64,000 nt of DNA. Origin: Actinophytocola sp035995025 (GTDB lineage Bacteria > Actinomycetota > Actinomycetes > Mycobacteriales > Pseudonocardiaceae). The DNA is taken from positions 193,345-257,344 of the forward strand of contig DASYKY010000079.1 in NCBI GenBank assembly GCA_035995025.1. Reading direction: 5' to 3'. A model generated the notes under the pieces. The model was not told the DNA's origin. It did no database searches and saw nothing but the letters and a program-made list of their open reading frames with translations. Shown here in pieces: positions 1-7,843 of the stretch. Position numbers and translations under genes: made by a program. The first letter of the stretch is position 1. Every line of letters begins with the position of its first letter.

Positions 1-404
1 GCGGCACCCTGCGCACCGGCGACCACGAGGTGTGGGCCGAACTGGAGCCGCTGGTGGCCGGTCTGGTCGAGTCGCTGCTGGCGCCGACCGGCGTGGGCTT
101 CGAGCTGGAGCACCGCCGGGGCGTGCCGCCGGTGGTGAACGACGAGGAGAGCACGGCGGTGCTGCGGGCCGGTGTCGAGGCGGCGCTGGGGGAGACGGCG
201 CTGACGTCGACCAGGCAGTCGTCGGGTGGCGAGGACTTCGGCTGGTACCTGGAGAACATCTCCGGCTCGTTCGCGCGGCTCGGCGTGTGGTCAGGCGAGG
301 GGCAGATGCCCGACCTGCACCAGGCGACGTTCCAGCTCGACGAGCGTGCGCTGCTGACCGGCGTGCGGGTGCTGACGCACACCGCGCTGGCGGCTCTGGC
401 CTAG
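1..404 (+). CDS. M20-family amidohydrolase/peptidase, C-terminal end (5' part outside window)
   Basis: The reading frame is already open at base 3 and runs about 133 codons to the TAG at 402-404, so the N-terminal catalytic half is missing. The visible part fits the end of M20D amidohydrolases (hippurate or N-acyl amino acid hydrolases): a GGEDFGWYL segment, where this family carries a metal-site acidic residue, followed by a PDLHQ segment with the late metal-binding His and the usual closing helix. It is a zinc-type amidohydrolase of unknown substrate. Three 9-bp repeats follow the stop. Confidence 0.8.
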   Translation, partial: GTLRTGDHEVWAELEPLVAGLVESLLAPTGVGFELEHRRGVPPVVNDEESTAVLRAGVEAALGETALTSTRQSSGGEDFGWYLENISGSFARLGVWSGEGQMPDLHQATFQLDERALLTGVRVLTHTALAALA

Positions 405-431
405 TTCGGCTCGTTCGGCTCGTTCGGCTCG
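405..431. repeat. three perfect 9-bp tandem repeats (TTCGGCTCG)
   Basis: The unit TTCGGCTCG occurs three times without mismatch, immediately after the amidohydrolase stop and just before the stop of the oppositely oriented small membrane protein. It forms no strong hairpin and is best read as slippage-prone spacer between convergent genes. Confidence 0.9.
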
Positions 432-432
432 T

Positions 433-723
433 TCAGTAGTGGTCGCCGCCGTCTCGGCGGTTGGCGACGACGATGAGGACGAGCACGAACACGACGTACC
501 CGCCGACCGCGACACCGGCGTCCGCGAGGCGGGTCACGCCGGCGGCCTTGTCGAGGAAGAAGCTGAGCGCGCCGAACCCGCCGATGACGGCGAACAGCGC
601 GAGGCAGACCTTGACGAAGCGGCCGTAGGAGCACCACCACGTGCAGCTGCCCGGGGTGACGTGCTTGCAGAGCGCGTCGCCGTGCCCGGAGCGCGGCAGC
701 TGCTTGACGGCGTGCCGGCTCAC
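433..723 (-). CDS. small Cys-containing two-TM membrane protein, unknown function
   Basis: A 96-residue protein. GTG at 723 is chosen because GGAGG lies a few bases upstream; the open frame extends further 5' but only through a low-complexity Arg/Asp/Glu repeat. The N-terminal part carries Cys19, Cys27, Cys31 and Cys40 around a SCTWWC segment. Hydrophobic helices follow at about residues 36-56 and 68-87, and the tail is charged. The Cys cluster could bind metal or form disulfides; no function is recognised. It lies downstream of the 32-aa zinc-ribbon-like ORF on the same strand and is convergent with the amidohydrolase. Confidence 0.55.
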   Translation of the reverse strand: MSRHAVKQLPRSGHGDALCKHVTPGSCTWWCSYGRFVKVCLALFAVIGGFGALSFFLDKAAGVTRLADAGVAVGGYVVFVLVLIVVANRRDGGDHY

Positions 724-796
724 CGGCTGCCTCCGGTCACCGCGCTCGGCGTCCCGGCGCTCGGTGTCCCGGCGCTCGGTGTCGCCGCGCTCGGCG

Positions 797-895
797 TCAC
801 AGGGTGGCTCCGCAGAAGGCGCAGCGGCCCGGGTCGCTGGCCTCGGGCTCGTGCCGCCCGCTGGGGCTGAAGGGACACTCCGGCCGGGCACCCAT
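797..895 (-). CDS. 32-aa zinc-ribbon-like micro-ORF
   Basis: ATG at 895 to TGA at 797-799 gives a 32-residue protein. It contains CPFSPSGRH, then Asp-Pro-Gly-Arg-CAFCG and a hydrophobic end, so it has one Cys early and a CxxC knuckle late, like a minimal rubredoxin or zinc-ribbon half. It is too short for normal gene finders. No strong ribosome-binding site is seen. Codon choice and the CxxCG ending favour a real protein, but this is inference. The Cys-containing membrane protein follows about 70 bp downstream on the same strand. Confidence 0.45.
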   Translation of the reverse strand: MGARPECPFSPSGRHEPEASDPGRCAFCGATL

Positions 896-946
896 GCGGC
901 CCACTATCCCGTGCCCGCCTGACAAGCTCAATCCCCTGCCCGGTGC

Positions 947-1039
947 TTGTCCACAGGCGACGGAGTTGTCCACAGCCAGCCACCGCCGGCCCGAAACCGT
1001 CGGTCCCCGCGACTAGTGTGAAACCAGGGGTCCCCCTGG
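947..1039 (+). promoter_or_regulatory. composite repeat promoter module A (paired TTGTCCACA + damage-type -10 + palindrome)
   Basis: Seen directly: TTGTCCACA at 947-955 and 966-974 (19 bp apart); a 39-nt gap; -10 hexamer TAGTGT at 1014-1019, preceded at 8 bp by CCGTCGGTC (6 of 9 to TTGTCRGTG); and a CCAGGGG-TC-CCCCTGG palindrome at 1024-1039. Transcription would run rightwards, antisense to the 3' end of the cyclotransferase gene, with no ORF of its own. The same architecture recurs at about 34.9, 45.4-45.6 and 56.2 kb. Confidence 0.6.
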
Positions 1040-1116
1040 CGGCGGCGTCGACGTCTGCGGACGGGCGTTTGCATCTGCACTCGCCGCGGCTGTGTCGGGC
1101 CGCGTGCTGCGGGAGG

Positions 1117-1569
1117 CTACGGGCCGATGCCGCTGCAGGGGCGGATGCGCAGGTCGGCCACGTAGTCCGCCGGGGCGCCCGCCGACTCCGCCGCGTCCGA
1201 GACCACGCCCAGGTAGCGCGCGGAGGGCAGCCCGCCCTCGTAGGCGTCCAGCACGTACAGCCAGGTCAGCACCGAGCCCTCGAGCGTCTGCACCCGCAGC
1301 CGGATCTTCGAGTGCAGGCCCAGCTCGGAGCCCTCCCACCGGTCGAGGCGGTCCTCGTCCTCGGGGGTCACGTCGTAGAACACCACGAACACCTGCGAAT
1401 CGGCGTCCTCGACGATCGTCGCGAGGGCGCCCTCCCAGCCAAGGTCCTCGCCGCCGAAGGTCAGCCGCCAGCCCACGAGCCAACCGGTACCCGCCATCGG
1501 CGAATGCGGCGCTCGCTCCATCATCTGGGCGGGATCCATGTTGGACCCGTACGCGGCGTAGAGCGGCAC
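1117..1569 (-). CDS. gamma-glutamylcyclotransferase-like protein
   Basis: A 150-residue protein starting MPLYAAYGSN. The YGSN loop is the substrate-binding signature of the GGCT fold, and a Glu in the central WEGSELG segment is the likely catalytic acid. The family releases 5-oxoproline from gamma-glutamyl compounds, but the substrate here is unknown. GTG at 1569 is chosen over upstream ATGs because TACGCT lies 7 nt before it (1577-1582), which fits a leaderless mRNA, and because homologues begin MPLYAAYGSN. An orthologue sits beside lpdA in mycobacteria. It is divergent from lpdA. Confidence 0.8.
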   Translation of the reverse strand: MPLYAAYGSNMDPAQMMERAPHSPMAGTGWLVGWRLTFGGEDLGWEGALATIVEDADSQVFVVFYDVTPEDEDRLDRWEGSELGLHSKIRLRVQTLEGSVLTWLYVLDAYEGGLPSARYLGVVSDAAESAGAPADYVADLRIRPCSGIGP

Positions 1570-1690
1570 GACCGACAGCGTAGCGATACCTCGGATCATG
1601 CGCCCCACCATGGGCATCGGGCGTGTTCGCGGCCGCCGTGCCGCGTACCGTTGCCACCGGAACCCAGATATCCAGGAGGGGAGCCCCGGA

Positions 1691-3094
1691 GTGACCCGGA
1701 TCGTGATCATGGGGGGCGGGCCGGCGGGCTACGAGGCGGCGCTCGTCGCCGCCCAGCACGGGGCCGACGTCACGGTCGTCGAGCGGGACGGGCTCGGTGG
1801 GGCGTGCGTGCTCTACGACTGCGTGCCGTCCAAGACGTTCATCGCCTCCGCGGGCGCGCGCGCGGCCTTCCACACCGCCGACGAGCTGGGCATCCGCACC
1901 GACAGCCAGCTGCCGCCGGTCGACCTGCCGGTCGTACACGGACGAGTGAAGGCGCTCGCGCTCGCGCAGTCCGCGGACGTGCGCAACCGGGTCCAGCGCG
2001 AAGGCGTGCGGGTCATCAACGGCACCGCCCGCTTCTGCGACGACCGCCCAGGGCTCGCCGCCCACCGGGTCGCCGCCATCGGCCACGACGGCTCGACCGA
2101 GGTCCTCGACGCCGACGTCGTGCTGATCGCCACCGGCGCCACCCCGCGCGTGCTGCCCGGCGCCGAGCCGGACGGCGAGCGGATCCTCGACTGGCGCCAG
2201 ATCTACGACCTGCCCGAGCTGCCCGAGCACCTCGTCGTCGTCGGCTCCGGGGTCACCGGCGCGGAGTTCGTGTCCGCCTACACCGAGATGGGCGTGCGGG
2301 TCACGCTGATCTCCAGCCGCGACCGGGTGCTGCCGCACGAGGACGCGGACGCGGCCGCCGTGCTCGAGGACGTCTACGCCGCGCGCGGCACCGAGGTCGT
2401 CAAGCACGCGCGCGCCGAGCGGGTGGAGCGCACGAGCAAGGGCGTGGTCGTGCACCTGCGCGGCGGAGAGACCGTCGAGGCCAGCCACGCGCTGATGACC
2501 GTCGGCTCCGTGCCCAACACCGGCGACCTCGGGCTGGACAAGATCGGCGTCGAGCCGGCGCAGGGCGGGTTCGTCTCCGTCGACCGGGTGTCGCGAACGA
2601 GCGTGCCCGGCGTCTACGCCGCGGGCGACTGCACGGGGCTGCTGATGCTCGCGTCGGTCGCCGCCATGCAGGGGCGGATCGCGATGTGGCACGCGCTAGG
2701 CGAGGGCGTCGCGCCGATCAAGCTCAAGACGGTCGCCGCGAACGTGTTCACCCACCCCGAGATCGCCACCGTCGGCATCAGCCAGCACGCCATCGACTCC
2801 GGCGAGGTGCCGGCCCGCACGATCATGCTGCCGCTCGCCACCAACGCCCGCGCGAAGATGGAGGGCCTGCACCGCGGCTTCGTGAAGCTGTTCTGCCGCC
2901 CGGCGACCGGCGTGGTGATCGGCGGCGTGGTGGTGGCCCCGTCGGCGAGCGAGCTGATCCTGCCGATCGCGCTGTCCGTGCAGAACCAGCTCACCGTCGA
3001 GCACCTGACGCACACGTTCTCGGTCTACCCGTCACTGTCGGGCTCCATCGTGGAAGCCGGCCGCCGCCTCATGCGCCACGACGACCTGGACTAA
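1691..3094 (+). CDS. lpdA: NAD(P)H quinone reductase / flavoprotein disulfide reductase LpdA
   Basis: A 467-residue FAD and NAD(P)H oxidoreductase of the pyridine nucleotide-disulfide reductase family. It has an N-terminal GGGPAGYEAA FAD loop, a VVGSGVTGAEF NAD(P) loop, an AAGDCTG FAD motif and a C-terminal dimerisation domain. GTG at 1691 follows an AGGAGGGG ribosome-binding site. Cys39 and Cys44 form a CX4C pair (GGACVLYDC). The C-terminal active-site His-Glu of lipoamide dehydrogenases is absent (a VYPSLSGS segment stands there), so it should act as a quinone reductase rather than in pyruvate dehydrogenase. As in mycobacteria it lies near glpD. Confidence 0.9.
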   Translation: MTRIVIMGGGPAGYEAALVAAQHGADVTVVERDGLGGACVLYDCVPSKTFIASAGARAAFHTADELGIRTDSQLPPVDLPVVHGRVKALALAQSADVRNRVQREGVRVINGTARFCDDRPGLAAHRVAAIGHDGSTEVLDADVVLIATGATPRVLPGAEPDGERILDWRQIYDLPELPEHLVVVGSGVTGAEFVSAYTEMGVRVTLISSRDRVLPHEDADAAAVLEDVYAARGTEVVKHARAERVERTSKGVVVHLRGGETVEASHALMTVGSVPNTGDLGLDKIGVEPAQGGFVSVDRVSRTSVPGVYAAGDCTGLLMLASVAAMQGRIAMWHALGEGVAPIKLKTVAANVFTHPEIATVGISQHAIDSGEVPARTIMLPLATNARAKMEGLHRGFVKLFCRPATGVVIGGVVVAPSASELILPIALSVQNQLTVEHLTHTFSVYPSLSGSIVEAGRRLMRHDDLD

Positions 3095-3205
3095 CCCCGC
3101 GAGTCCAACGTTCGCGACCCCTGAGTCCAACGTTCGGAACGTTGGACTCAGGGGTCCGCGGTGTTGGACTCGCGGGTCGGGACTGTTGGACTCGCGAGGT
3201 CGGTC
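3095..3205. repeat. stop-codon-adjacent repeat array between lpdA and glpK
   Basis: Five copies of the core GAGTCCAAC or its complement lie between the convergent lpdA and glpK stops, two in plus and three in minus orientation. The first 16 bases after the lpdA stop (3095-3110) are identical to the first 16 bases after the stop of the last gene in the window (63864-63879). This indicates a dispersed intergenic repeat family. Confidence 0.75.
3117..3155. terminator. perfect 19-bp inverted repeat, probable bidirectional terminator
   Basis: Left arm 3117-3135 (ACCCCTGAGTCCAACGTTC) and right arm 3137-3155 are exact reverse complements around a single central base. It sits between the convergent 3' ends of lpdA and glpK. 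There is no T-run, but GC-rich hairpins without U-tracts are common at actinobacterial 3' ends. Confidence 0.65.
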
Positions 3206-4711
3206 CTACTCGACCCAGTCGAACGTGCGGGTGACCGCCTTCTTCCACTGGCCGAACGTCTTCTCGCGGGCGGCGTCGTCCATCGACGGCGCCCACTCCT
3301 TGTCCTTCGCCCAGTTGTTGCGGATGTCGTCCTCGCCCTTCCAGAACCCGACGGCGAGGCCGGCGGCGTAGGCGGCGCCGAGCGCGGTCGTCTCGGCGAC
3401 GACCGGCCGGATCACCGGCACGTCCAGGATGTCCGCCTGGAACTGCATGAGCAGCTCGTTCTGGACCATGCCGCCGTCGACCTTCAGCGCGGTCAGCGGC
3501 ACGCCCGAGTCGGCGTTCATCGCGTCGATCACCTCGCGGGTCTGGAAGGCCGTGGCCTCCAGCACCGCGCGGGCCAGGTGGCCCTTGTTCACATACCGGG
3601 TCAGGCCCACGATCGCGCCGCGGGCGTCCGAGCGCCAGTACGGCGCGAACAAGCCGGAGAACGCCGGCACGAAGTAGCAGCCGCCGTTGTCGTCGACCGC
3701 CGCCGCCATGCTCTCGATCTCCGCGGCCGAGGCGATCATGCCCAGGTTGTCGCGCAGCCACTGCACGAGCGAACCGGTCACCGCGATCGAACCCTCGAGC
3801 GCGTACACCGGGGCCGCCGAGCCGATCTTGTAGCAGACCGTCGTGAGCAGCCCGTTCTGCGACGCAACCTGCTCGGTTCCGGTGTTCAGCAGCACGAAGT
3901 TGCCGGTGCCGTAGGTGTTCTTGGCCTCGCCGACCGACAGGCACGCCTGCCCGAACGTGGCCGCCTGCTGGTCACCGAGGATGCCCGCGATCGGCACGCC
4001 CCCGAGCGCGCCCTTCTCCCGGACCTTGCCGTACTCCTCCGACGACGACCGGATCTCCGGCAGCATCGACGTCGGGATCTTCATGTCCTCGGCGATCGAG
4101 CTGTCCCACGACAGCGACGACAGGTCCATCAGCAGCGTGCGGGACGCGTTGGTCGGGTCGGTGACGTGCACGCCGCCGTCCGGCCCGCCGGTCATGTTCC
4201 ACAGCAGCCAGGTGTCCATGTTGCCGAACAACAGCTCGCCCGCCTCGGCCCGCTGCCGCGCGCCGTCGACGTTGTCGAGGATCCAGCGGATCTTCGGCCC
4301 CGAGAAGTAGGTCGCGAGCGGCAGGCCGGTCTTCGCCTTGTACCGCTCCTGCCCGCCGCCGAGCGCCTCGAGCTCGGCGCAGATCTTGTCCGTCCGGGTG
4401 TCCTGCCAGACGATCGCGTTGTACACCGGCTTGCCGGTGTTGCGGTCCCACACCACCGCGGTCTCACGCTGGTTCGTGATGCCCACGGCGACGATGTCGG
4501 AGGCGTTGAGGTCCGCCTTCGCGAGCGCGCCATGGGCCACCTCCCGGGTGTTGCGCCAGACCTCCTCCGGGTCGTGCTCGACCCACCCCGCCTGCGGGAA
4601 GATCTGCTCGTGTTCCTTCTGGTCGACCGACACGACCTTCCCGTCATGACTGAAGATCATGCACCGCGTCGAAGTGGTGCCCTGGTCGATCGCGGCTACG
4701 TAACTCGTCAT
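3206..4711 (-). CDS. glpK: glycerol kinase
   Basis: A 501-residue cytoplasmic FGGY kinase of full family length that phosphorylates glycerol with ATP to sn-glycerol 3-phosphate. It opens with the nucleotide-binding AAIDQGTTSTR loop, has the WxDxR-type glycerol segment VWQDTRT, and shows the C-terminal LKVDGGMVQN signature. ATG at 4711 is preceded by a GAGAGG-type site. It follows glpF by 19 bp on the same strand, and glpD is divergent, so uptake, phosphorylation and oxidation of glycerol are encoded together. Confidence 0.96.
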   Translation of the reverse strand: MTSYVAAIDQGTTSTRCMIFSHDGKVVSVDQKEHEQIFPQAGWVEHDPEEVWRNTREVAHGALAKADLNASDIVAVGITNQRETAVVWDRNTGKPVYNAIVWQDTRTDKICAELEALGGGQERYKAKTGLPLATYFSGPKIRWILDNVDGARQRAEAGELLFGNMDTWLLWNMTGGPDGGVHVTDPTNASRTLLMDLSSLSWDSSIAEDMKIPTSMLPEIRSSSEEYGKVREKGALGGVPIAGILGDQQAATFGQACLSVGEAKNTYGTGNFVLLNTGTEQVASQNGLLTTVCYKIGSAAPVYALEGSIAVTGSLVQWLRDNLGMIASAAEIESMAAAVDDNGGCYFVPAFSGLFAPYWRSDARGAIVGLTRYVNKGHLARAVLEATAFQTREVIDAMNADSGVPLTALKVDGGMVQNELLMQFQADILDVPVIRPVVAETTALGAAYAAGLAVGFWKGEDDIRNNWAKDKEWAPSMDDAAREKTFGQWKKAVTRTFDWVE

Positions 4712-4730
4712 GGAAAGAGCCTCTCAAAGT

Positions 4731-5450
4731 TCAGGATGTGGCCGGAAGTAGCTGGAAGATGAGACCGGCCAGGATCGCGCCGACGAGCGGGCCGACGACG
4801 GGCACCCAGGAGTAGTTCCAGTCCGCGCTGCCCTTGCCCTTGATCGGCAGGATCGCGTACGCGATGCGCGGGCCGAGGTCACGCGCGGGGTTGATGGCGT
4901 ACCCCGTCGGCCCACCGAGCGAGGCACCGATACCGATGACGACGAACGAGACCGCGGCGTACCCGAGCGCGGCGTTGCCCGTCGGGTTGAGCAAGATCCA
5001 GAACACCAGCACGAAGGTGCCGATGATCTCGGTGACGAGGTTCCAGGTGTAGTTGGGCACGGTCGGGCCGGTGCTGAAGATCCCGCGGGTGTTGGCCGGC
5101 TCGTCGTGCGTGTCGAACTGCAGCTTGTAGGCGAGCCACGTCAGCACGGCACCGATGAAGGCGCCGACGAGCTGGCCGAGAATGTAGGCGGGCGCCTGGG
5201 CCCAGCCGAAGGACGAATTGCCGGACGCCAGCAACCCGATGGTGACCGCCGGGTTGATGTGCGCACCGGACGGGTTGGCGATGCTCGCACCGACGAACAC
5301 CGCGAAACCCCAGCCAACGTTGATGAGAAGCCAGCCGCCGCCGCTGCCGAGTGTCTTTTTGAGGACCACGTTGGCGACCACGCCGGCACCCAGCACAATC
5401 AGGCCGGCCGTGCCGAGCATCTCCCAGAGAAAAATCTCGCCGAAGTTCAC
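4731..5450 (-). CDS. glpF: glycerol uptake facilitator (aquaglyceroporin)
   Basis: A 239-residue MIP-family channel with six predicted transmembrane helices and the two half-helix NPA motifs (HINPAVT and AINPARDLGPR). The Asp after the second NPAR is typical of glycerol-conducting rather than water-selective channels. GTG at 5450 has an AAGGAG site upstream. It is first in a two-gene operon with glpK. No GylR-type regulator gene lies beside it. Confidence 0.94.
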   Translation of the reverse strand: MNFGEIFLWEMLGTAGLIVLGAGVVANVVLKKTLGSGGGWLLINVGWGFAVFVGASIANPSGAHINPAVTIGLLASGNSSFGWAQAPAYILGQLVGAFIGAVLTWLAYKLQFDTHDEPANTRGIFSTGPTVPNYTWNLVTEIIGTFVLVFWILLNPTGNAALGYAAVSFVVIGIGASLGGPTGYAINPARDLGPRIAYAILPIKGKGSADWNYSWVPVVGPLVGAILAGLIFQLLPATS

Positions 5451-5656
5451 GAACCCACTCCTTCGTGCAGAAGTGGGTAGGCATGACCGAAGCCTCCCCG
5501 AGGGTCCGGCGTCAGTGCCTACCCTGAGCGACTTCGGACGCTACGGTACGCAAGGTCAACTTGTCCAGGTAGCGGTCACGCCAAGGAAACGCGCCCGGTT
5601 GACCTGCGCCCGGTAGCGTTGGTCTGGTTCGGGTTCGTCGCACTCGAGGAGGCGCC

Positions 5657-7414
5657 GTGAGTGAGCGGAAGACAGCCGGCGGTGAGCCTTCCACATCGGA
5701 CACGATCGGTGGCCGGCTCGGTACGGCGGAGCGCGAGCAGGCCTGGCAGCGACTCGAGTCCGAGACGTTCGACCTGGTGGTGATCGGCGGCGGCGTGGTC
5801 GGCGCGGGTACCGCGCTCGACGCCGCGACGCGCGGGCTGCGGGTCGCGCTCGTCGAGGCCCGCGACCTGGCGTCCGGCACGTCGAGCCGTTCGTCGAAGC
5901 TGTTCCACGGTGGGCTGCGGTACCTGGAGCAGCTCGAGTTCGGGCTCGTGCGCGAGGCGCTGCGGGAGCGGGAGCTGATGCTCACCCGGCTCGCGCCGCA
6001 CCTGGTGAAGCCGGTGAGCTTCCTGTACCCGCTGACCCACCGCGGCTGGGAACGCCCGTACACCGCGGCCGGCCTGCTGCTGTACGACTCGATGGGCGGC
6101 GCGCGCTCGGTACCCGGCCAGAAGCACCTGACCCGCGCTGGCGCGCTGCGGATGGCGCCCGCGCTGAAGCGGTCCGCGCTGATCGGCGGCATCCGGTACT
6201 ACGACGCGCAGGCCGACGACGCGCGGCACACGATGACCGTGGCCCGCACGGCGGTGCACTACGGCGCGGTCGTGCGGACCTCGACCCAGGTCGTCGGCTT
6301 CGTCCGCGAGGCGGACCGGGTGTCCGGGGTGCGCATCCACGACGTGGAGAACGGCCGGGAGACCGAGGTCCAGGCGAACGCGGTGATCAACTGCACCGGT
6401 GTGTGGACCGACGAGCTGCAGCGGATGTCCGGTTCGCGCGGCCGGTTCCGGGTGCGCGCCTCCAAGGGTGTGCACATCGTGGTGCCGCGCGACCGGATCG
6501 TGTCCGAGACCGGGCTGATCCTGCGGACGGAGAAGTCGGTGCTGTTCGTGATCCCGTGGCGCAACCACTGGATCATCGGCACCACCGACACCGAGTGGAA
6601 CCTCGACCTCGCCCACCCGGCGGCGACCAAGCACGACATCGACTACCTGCTCGAGCACGTGAACTCGGTGCTGGCGACGCCGCTGACGCAGGCCGACATC
6701 GAGGGCGTGTACGCGGGACTGCGGCCGCTGCTGGCCGGCGAGTCGGAGGAGACGTCGAAGTTGTCCCGCGAGCACGCGGTGGCGCGGGTCGCGCCGGGCC
6801 TGATCGCGATCGCGGGCGGCAAGTACACGACGTACCGGGTGATGGCCGCGGACGCGGTCGACGCCGCGTCGCCCGACCTGCCGGGCAGGCTGCAGCCGTC
6901 GATCACCGACAAGGTCCCGCTGCTCGGCGCGGACGGCTACCACGCACTGGTGAACCAGGTCGACCAGCTGGGTGCGCGGCACGGGTTGCACCCGTACCGG
7001 GTGCGCCACCTGCTGGACCGGTACGGCTCGCTGGTGCACGAGGTGCTCGACCTGGCGCAGGACCGTCCAGAGCTGCTGCGCCCGCTGGCGGCGGCGCCGG
7101 ACTACCTGCAGGTGGAGGTCGTGTACGCGGCCGCCCACGAGGGCGCGCTGCACATCGAGGACACGCTGGCCCGGCGCACCCGGATCTCGATCGAGTACCC
7201 GCACCGCGGCGTGGACTGCGCCGACCAGGTCGCGAACCTGATGGGCGAGGTCCTCGGCTGGGACGGCGACACGATCGCGCGGGAGATCAAGGTCTACACC
7301 GCCCGGGTGGCGGCCGAACGCGACTCCCAGACCCAGCCCGACGACCAGGCCGCGGACGCCATCCGCGCCGCGGCGCCCGAGGCCCGCCCCGAACTGCTCG
7401 AGCCCGTGACCTGA
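5657..7414 (+). CDS. glpD: aerobic glycerol-3-phosphate dehydrogenase
   Basis: A 585-residue FAD enzyme oxidising sn-glycerol 3-phosphate to dihydroxyacetone phosphate, passing electrons to membrane quinone. The FAD loop VVIGGGVVGAG lies at residues 41-51, followed by TSSRSSKLFHGGLRYLEQ, a hallmark of the family, and a C-terminal DAO_C-type helical domain. GTG at 5657 has a GAGGAGG site. A 206-bp region separates it from the divergent glpFK; no convincing promoter pair or operator could be fixed there by eye. The truncated monooxygenase ORF begins 12 bp after its stop. Confidence 0.95.
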   Translation: MSERKTAGGEPSTSDTIGGRLGTAEREQAWQRLESETFDLVVIGGGVVGAGTALDAATRGLRVALVEARDLASGTSSRSSKLFHGGLRYLEQLEFGLVREALRERELMLTRLAPHLVKPVSFLYPLTHRGWERPYTAAGLLLYDSMGGARSVPGQKHLTRAGALRMAPALKRSALIGGIRYYDAQADDARHTMTVARTAVHYGAVVRTSTQVVGFVREADRVSGVRIHDVENGRETEVQANAVINCTGVWTDELQRMSGSRGRFRVRASKGVHIVVPRDRIVSETGLILRTEKSVLFVIPWRNHWIIGTTDTEWNLDLAHPAATKHDIDYLLEHVNSVLATPLTQADIEGVYAGLRPLLAGESEETSKLSREHAVARVAPGLIAIAGGKYTTYRVMAADAVDAASPDLPGRLQPSITDKVPLLGADGYHALVNQVDQLGARHGLHPYRVRHLLDRYGSLVHEVLDLAQDRPELLRPLAAAPDYLQVEVVYAAAHEGALHIEDTLARRTRISIEYPHRGVDCADQVANLMGEVLGWDGDTIAREIKVYTARVAAERDSQTQPDDQAADAIRAAAPEARPELLEPVT

Positions 7415-7426
7415 CCGGAGGGAACC

Positions 7427-7843
7427 TTGGCCGCGACCACCTCGATCGCCACCGGCGCCCCGATCGCGACGTTGATCAACGTGTTCGTCGTGCAACCGGA
7501 TCGGCAGCGCCGGCTGGTCGAGCTGCTGGTGCGGGCGACGGAGGATGTGATCAGCCACCAGCCGGGCTTCATCGCGGCGAACATCCACGCCAGCGAGGAC
7601 GGCACGCGGGTGGTGAACTACGCCCAGTGGGAGTCCCCGGCGGCTGAGCCGCCTCCCCGGAATTCAAAGTCGGGGTTGCGCTCGGAGGGACCGGGCCGCT
7701 GGTCACGTGCTTGTGGTGGGCTTGCGTCACGTTCCCCTGAGGTGCGGTTGGGGAGGACTCGAGCTGCTTCACCGCTATTGGTGGCGGTGTTCCTCGTGGA
7801 GGGCGGTCAGGTGCTGGAGCATGCGCCGGTTGTCCGCGGGTGA
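7427..7843 (+). pseudogene. truncated antibiotic-biosynthesis-monooxygenase (ABM) domain protein
   Basis: A TTG start at 7427 has a good GGAGGGA site. Residues about 14-70 are a normal ABM ferredoxin-like half: TLINVFVV, then HQPGFIAANIHASEDGTRVVNYAQWES. Just after the conserved YAQWES, where homologues continue with a second helix and strand, the sequence changes to a low-complexity Pro/Arg tail over a hairpin (about 7639-7653) and unrelated intergenic-looking DNA. The frame stays open to 7843, but the fold is incomplete and the end overlaps espG antisense. Probably a 3'-truncated remnant once coupled to glpD. Confidence 0.65.
7639..7653. other. short hairpin at the breakpoint of the truncated ABM gene
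   Basis: GGCGGC-TGA-GCCGCC forms a 6-bp perfect stem with a 3-nt loop exactly where ABM homology ends. The following ~120 bp to the espG stop carries no recognisable gene and looks like intergenic repeat DNA. Confidence 0.5.

Noticed and set aside
5451..5656. glp operator and defined promoter pair
   Set aside because: TTGACC-like pieces exist on both strands, but no -10 at proper spacing and no clear palindrome could be fixed by eye.
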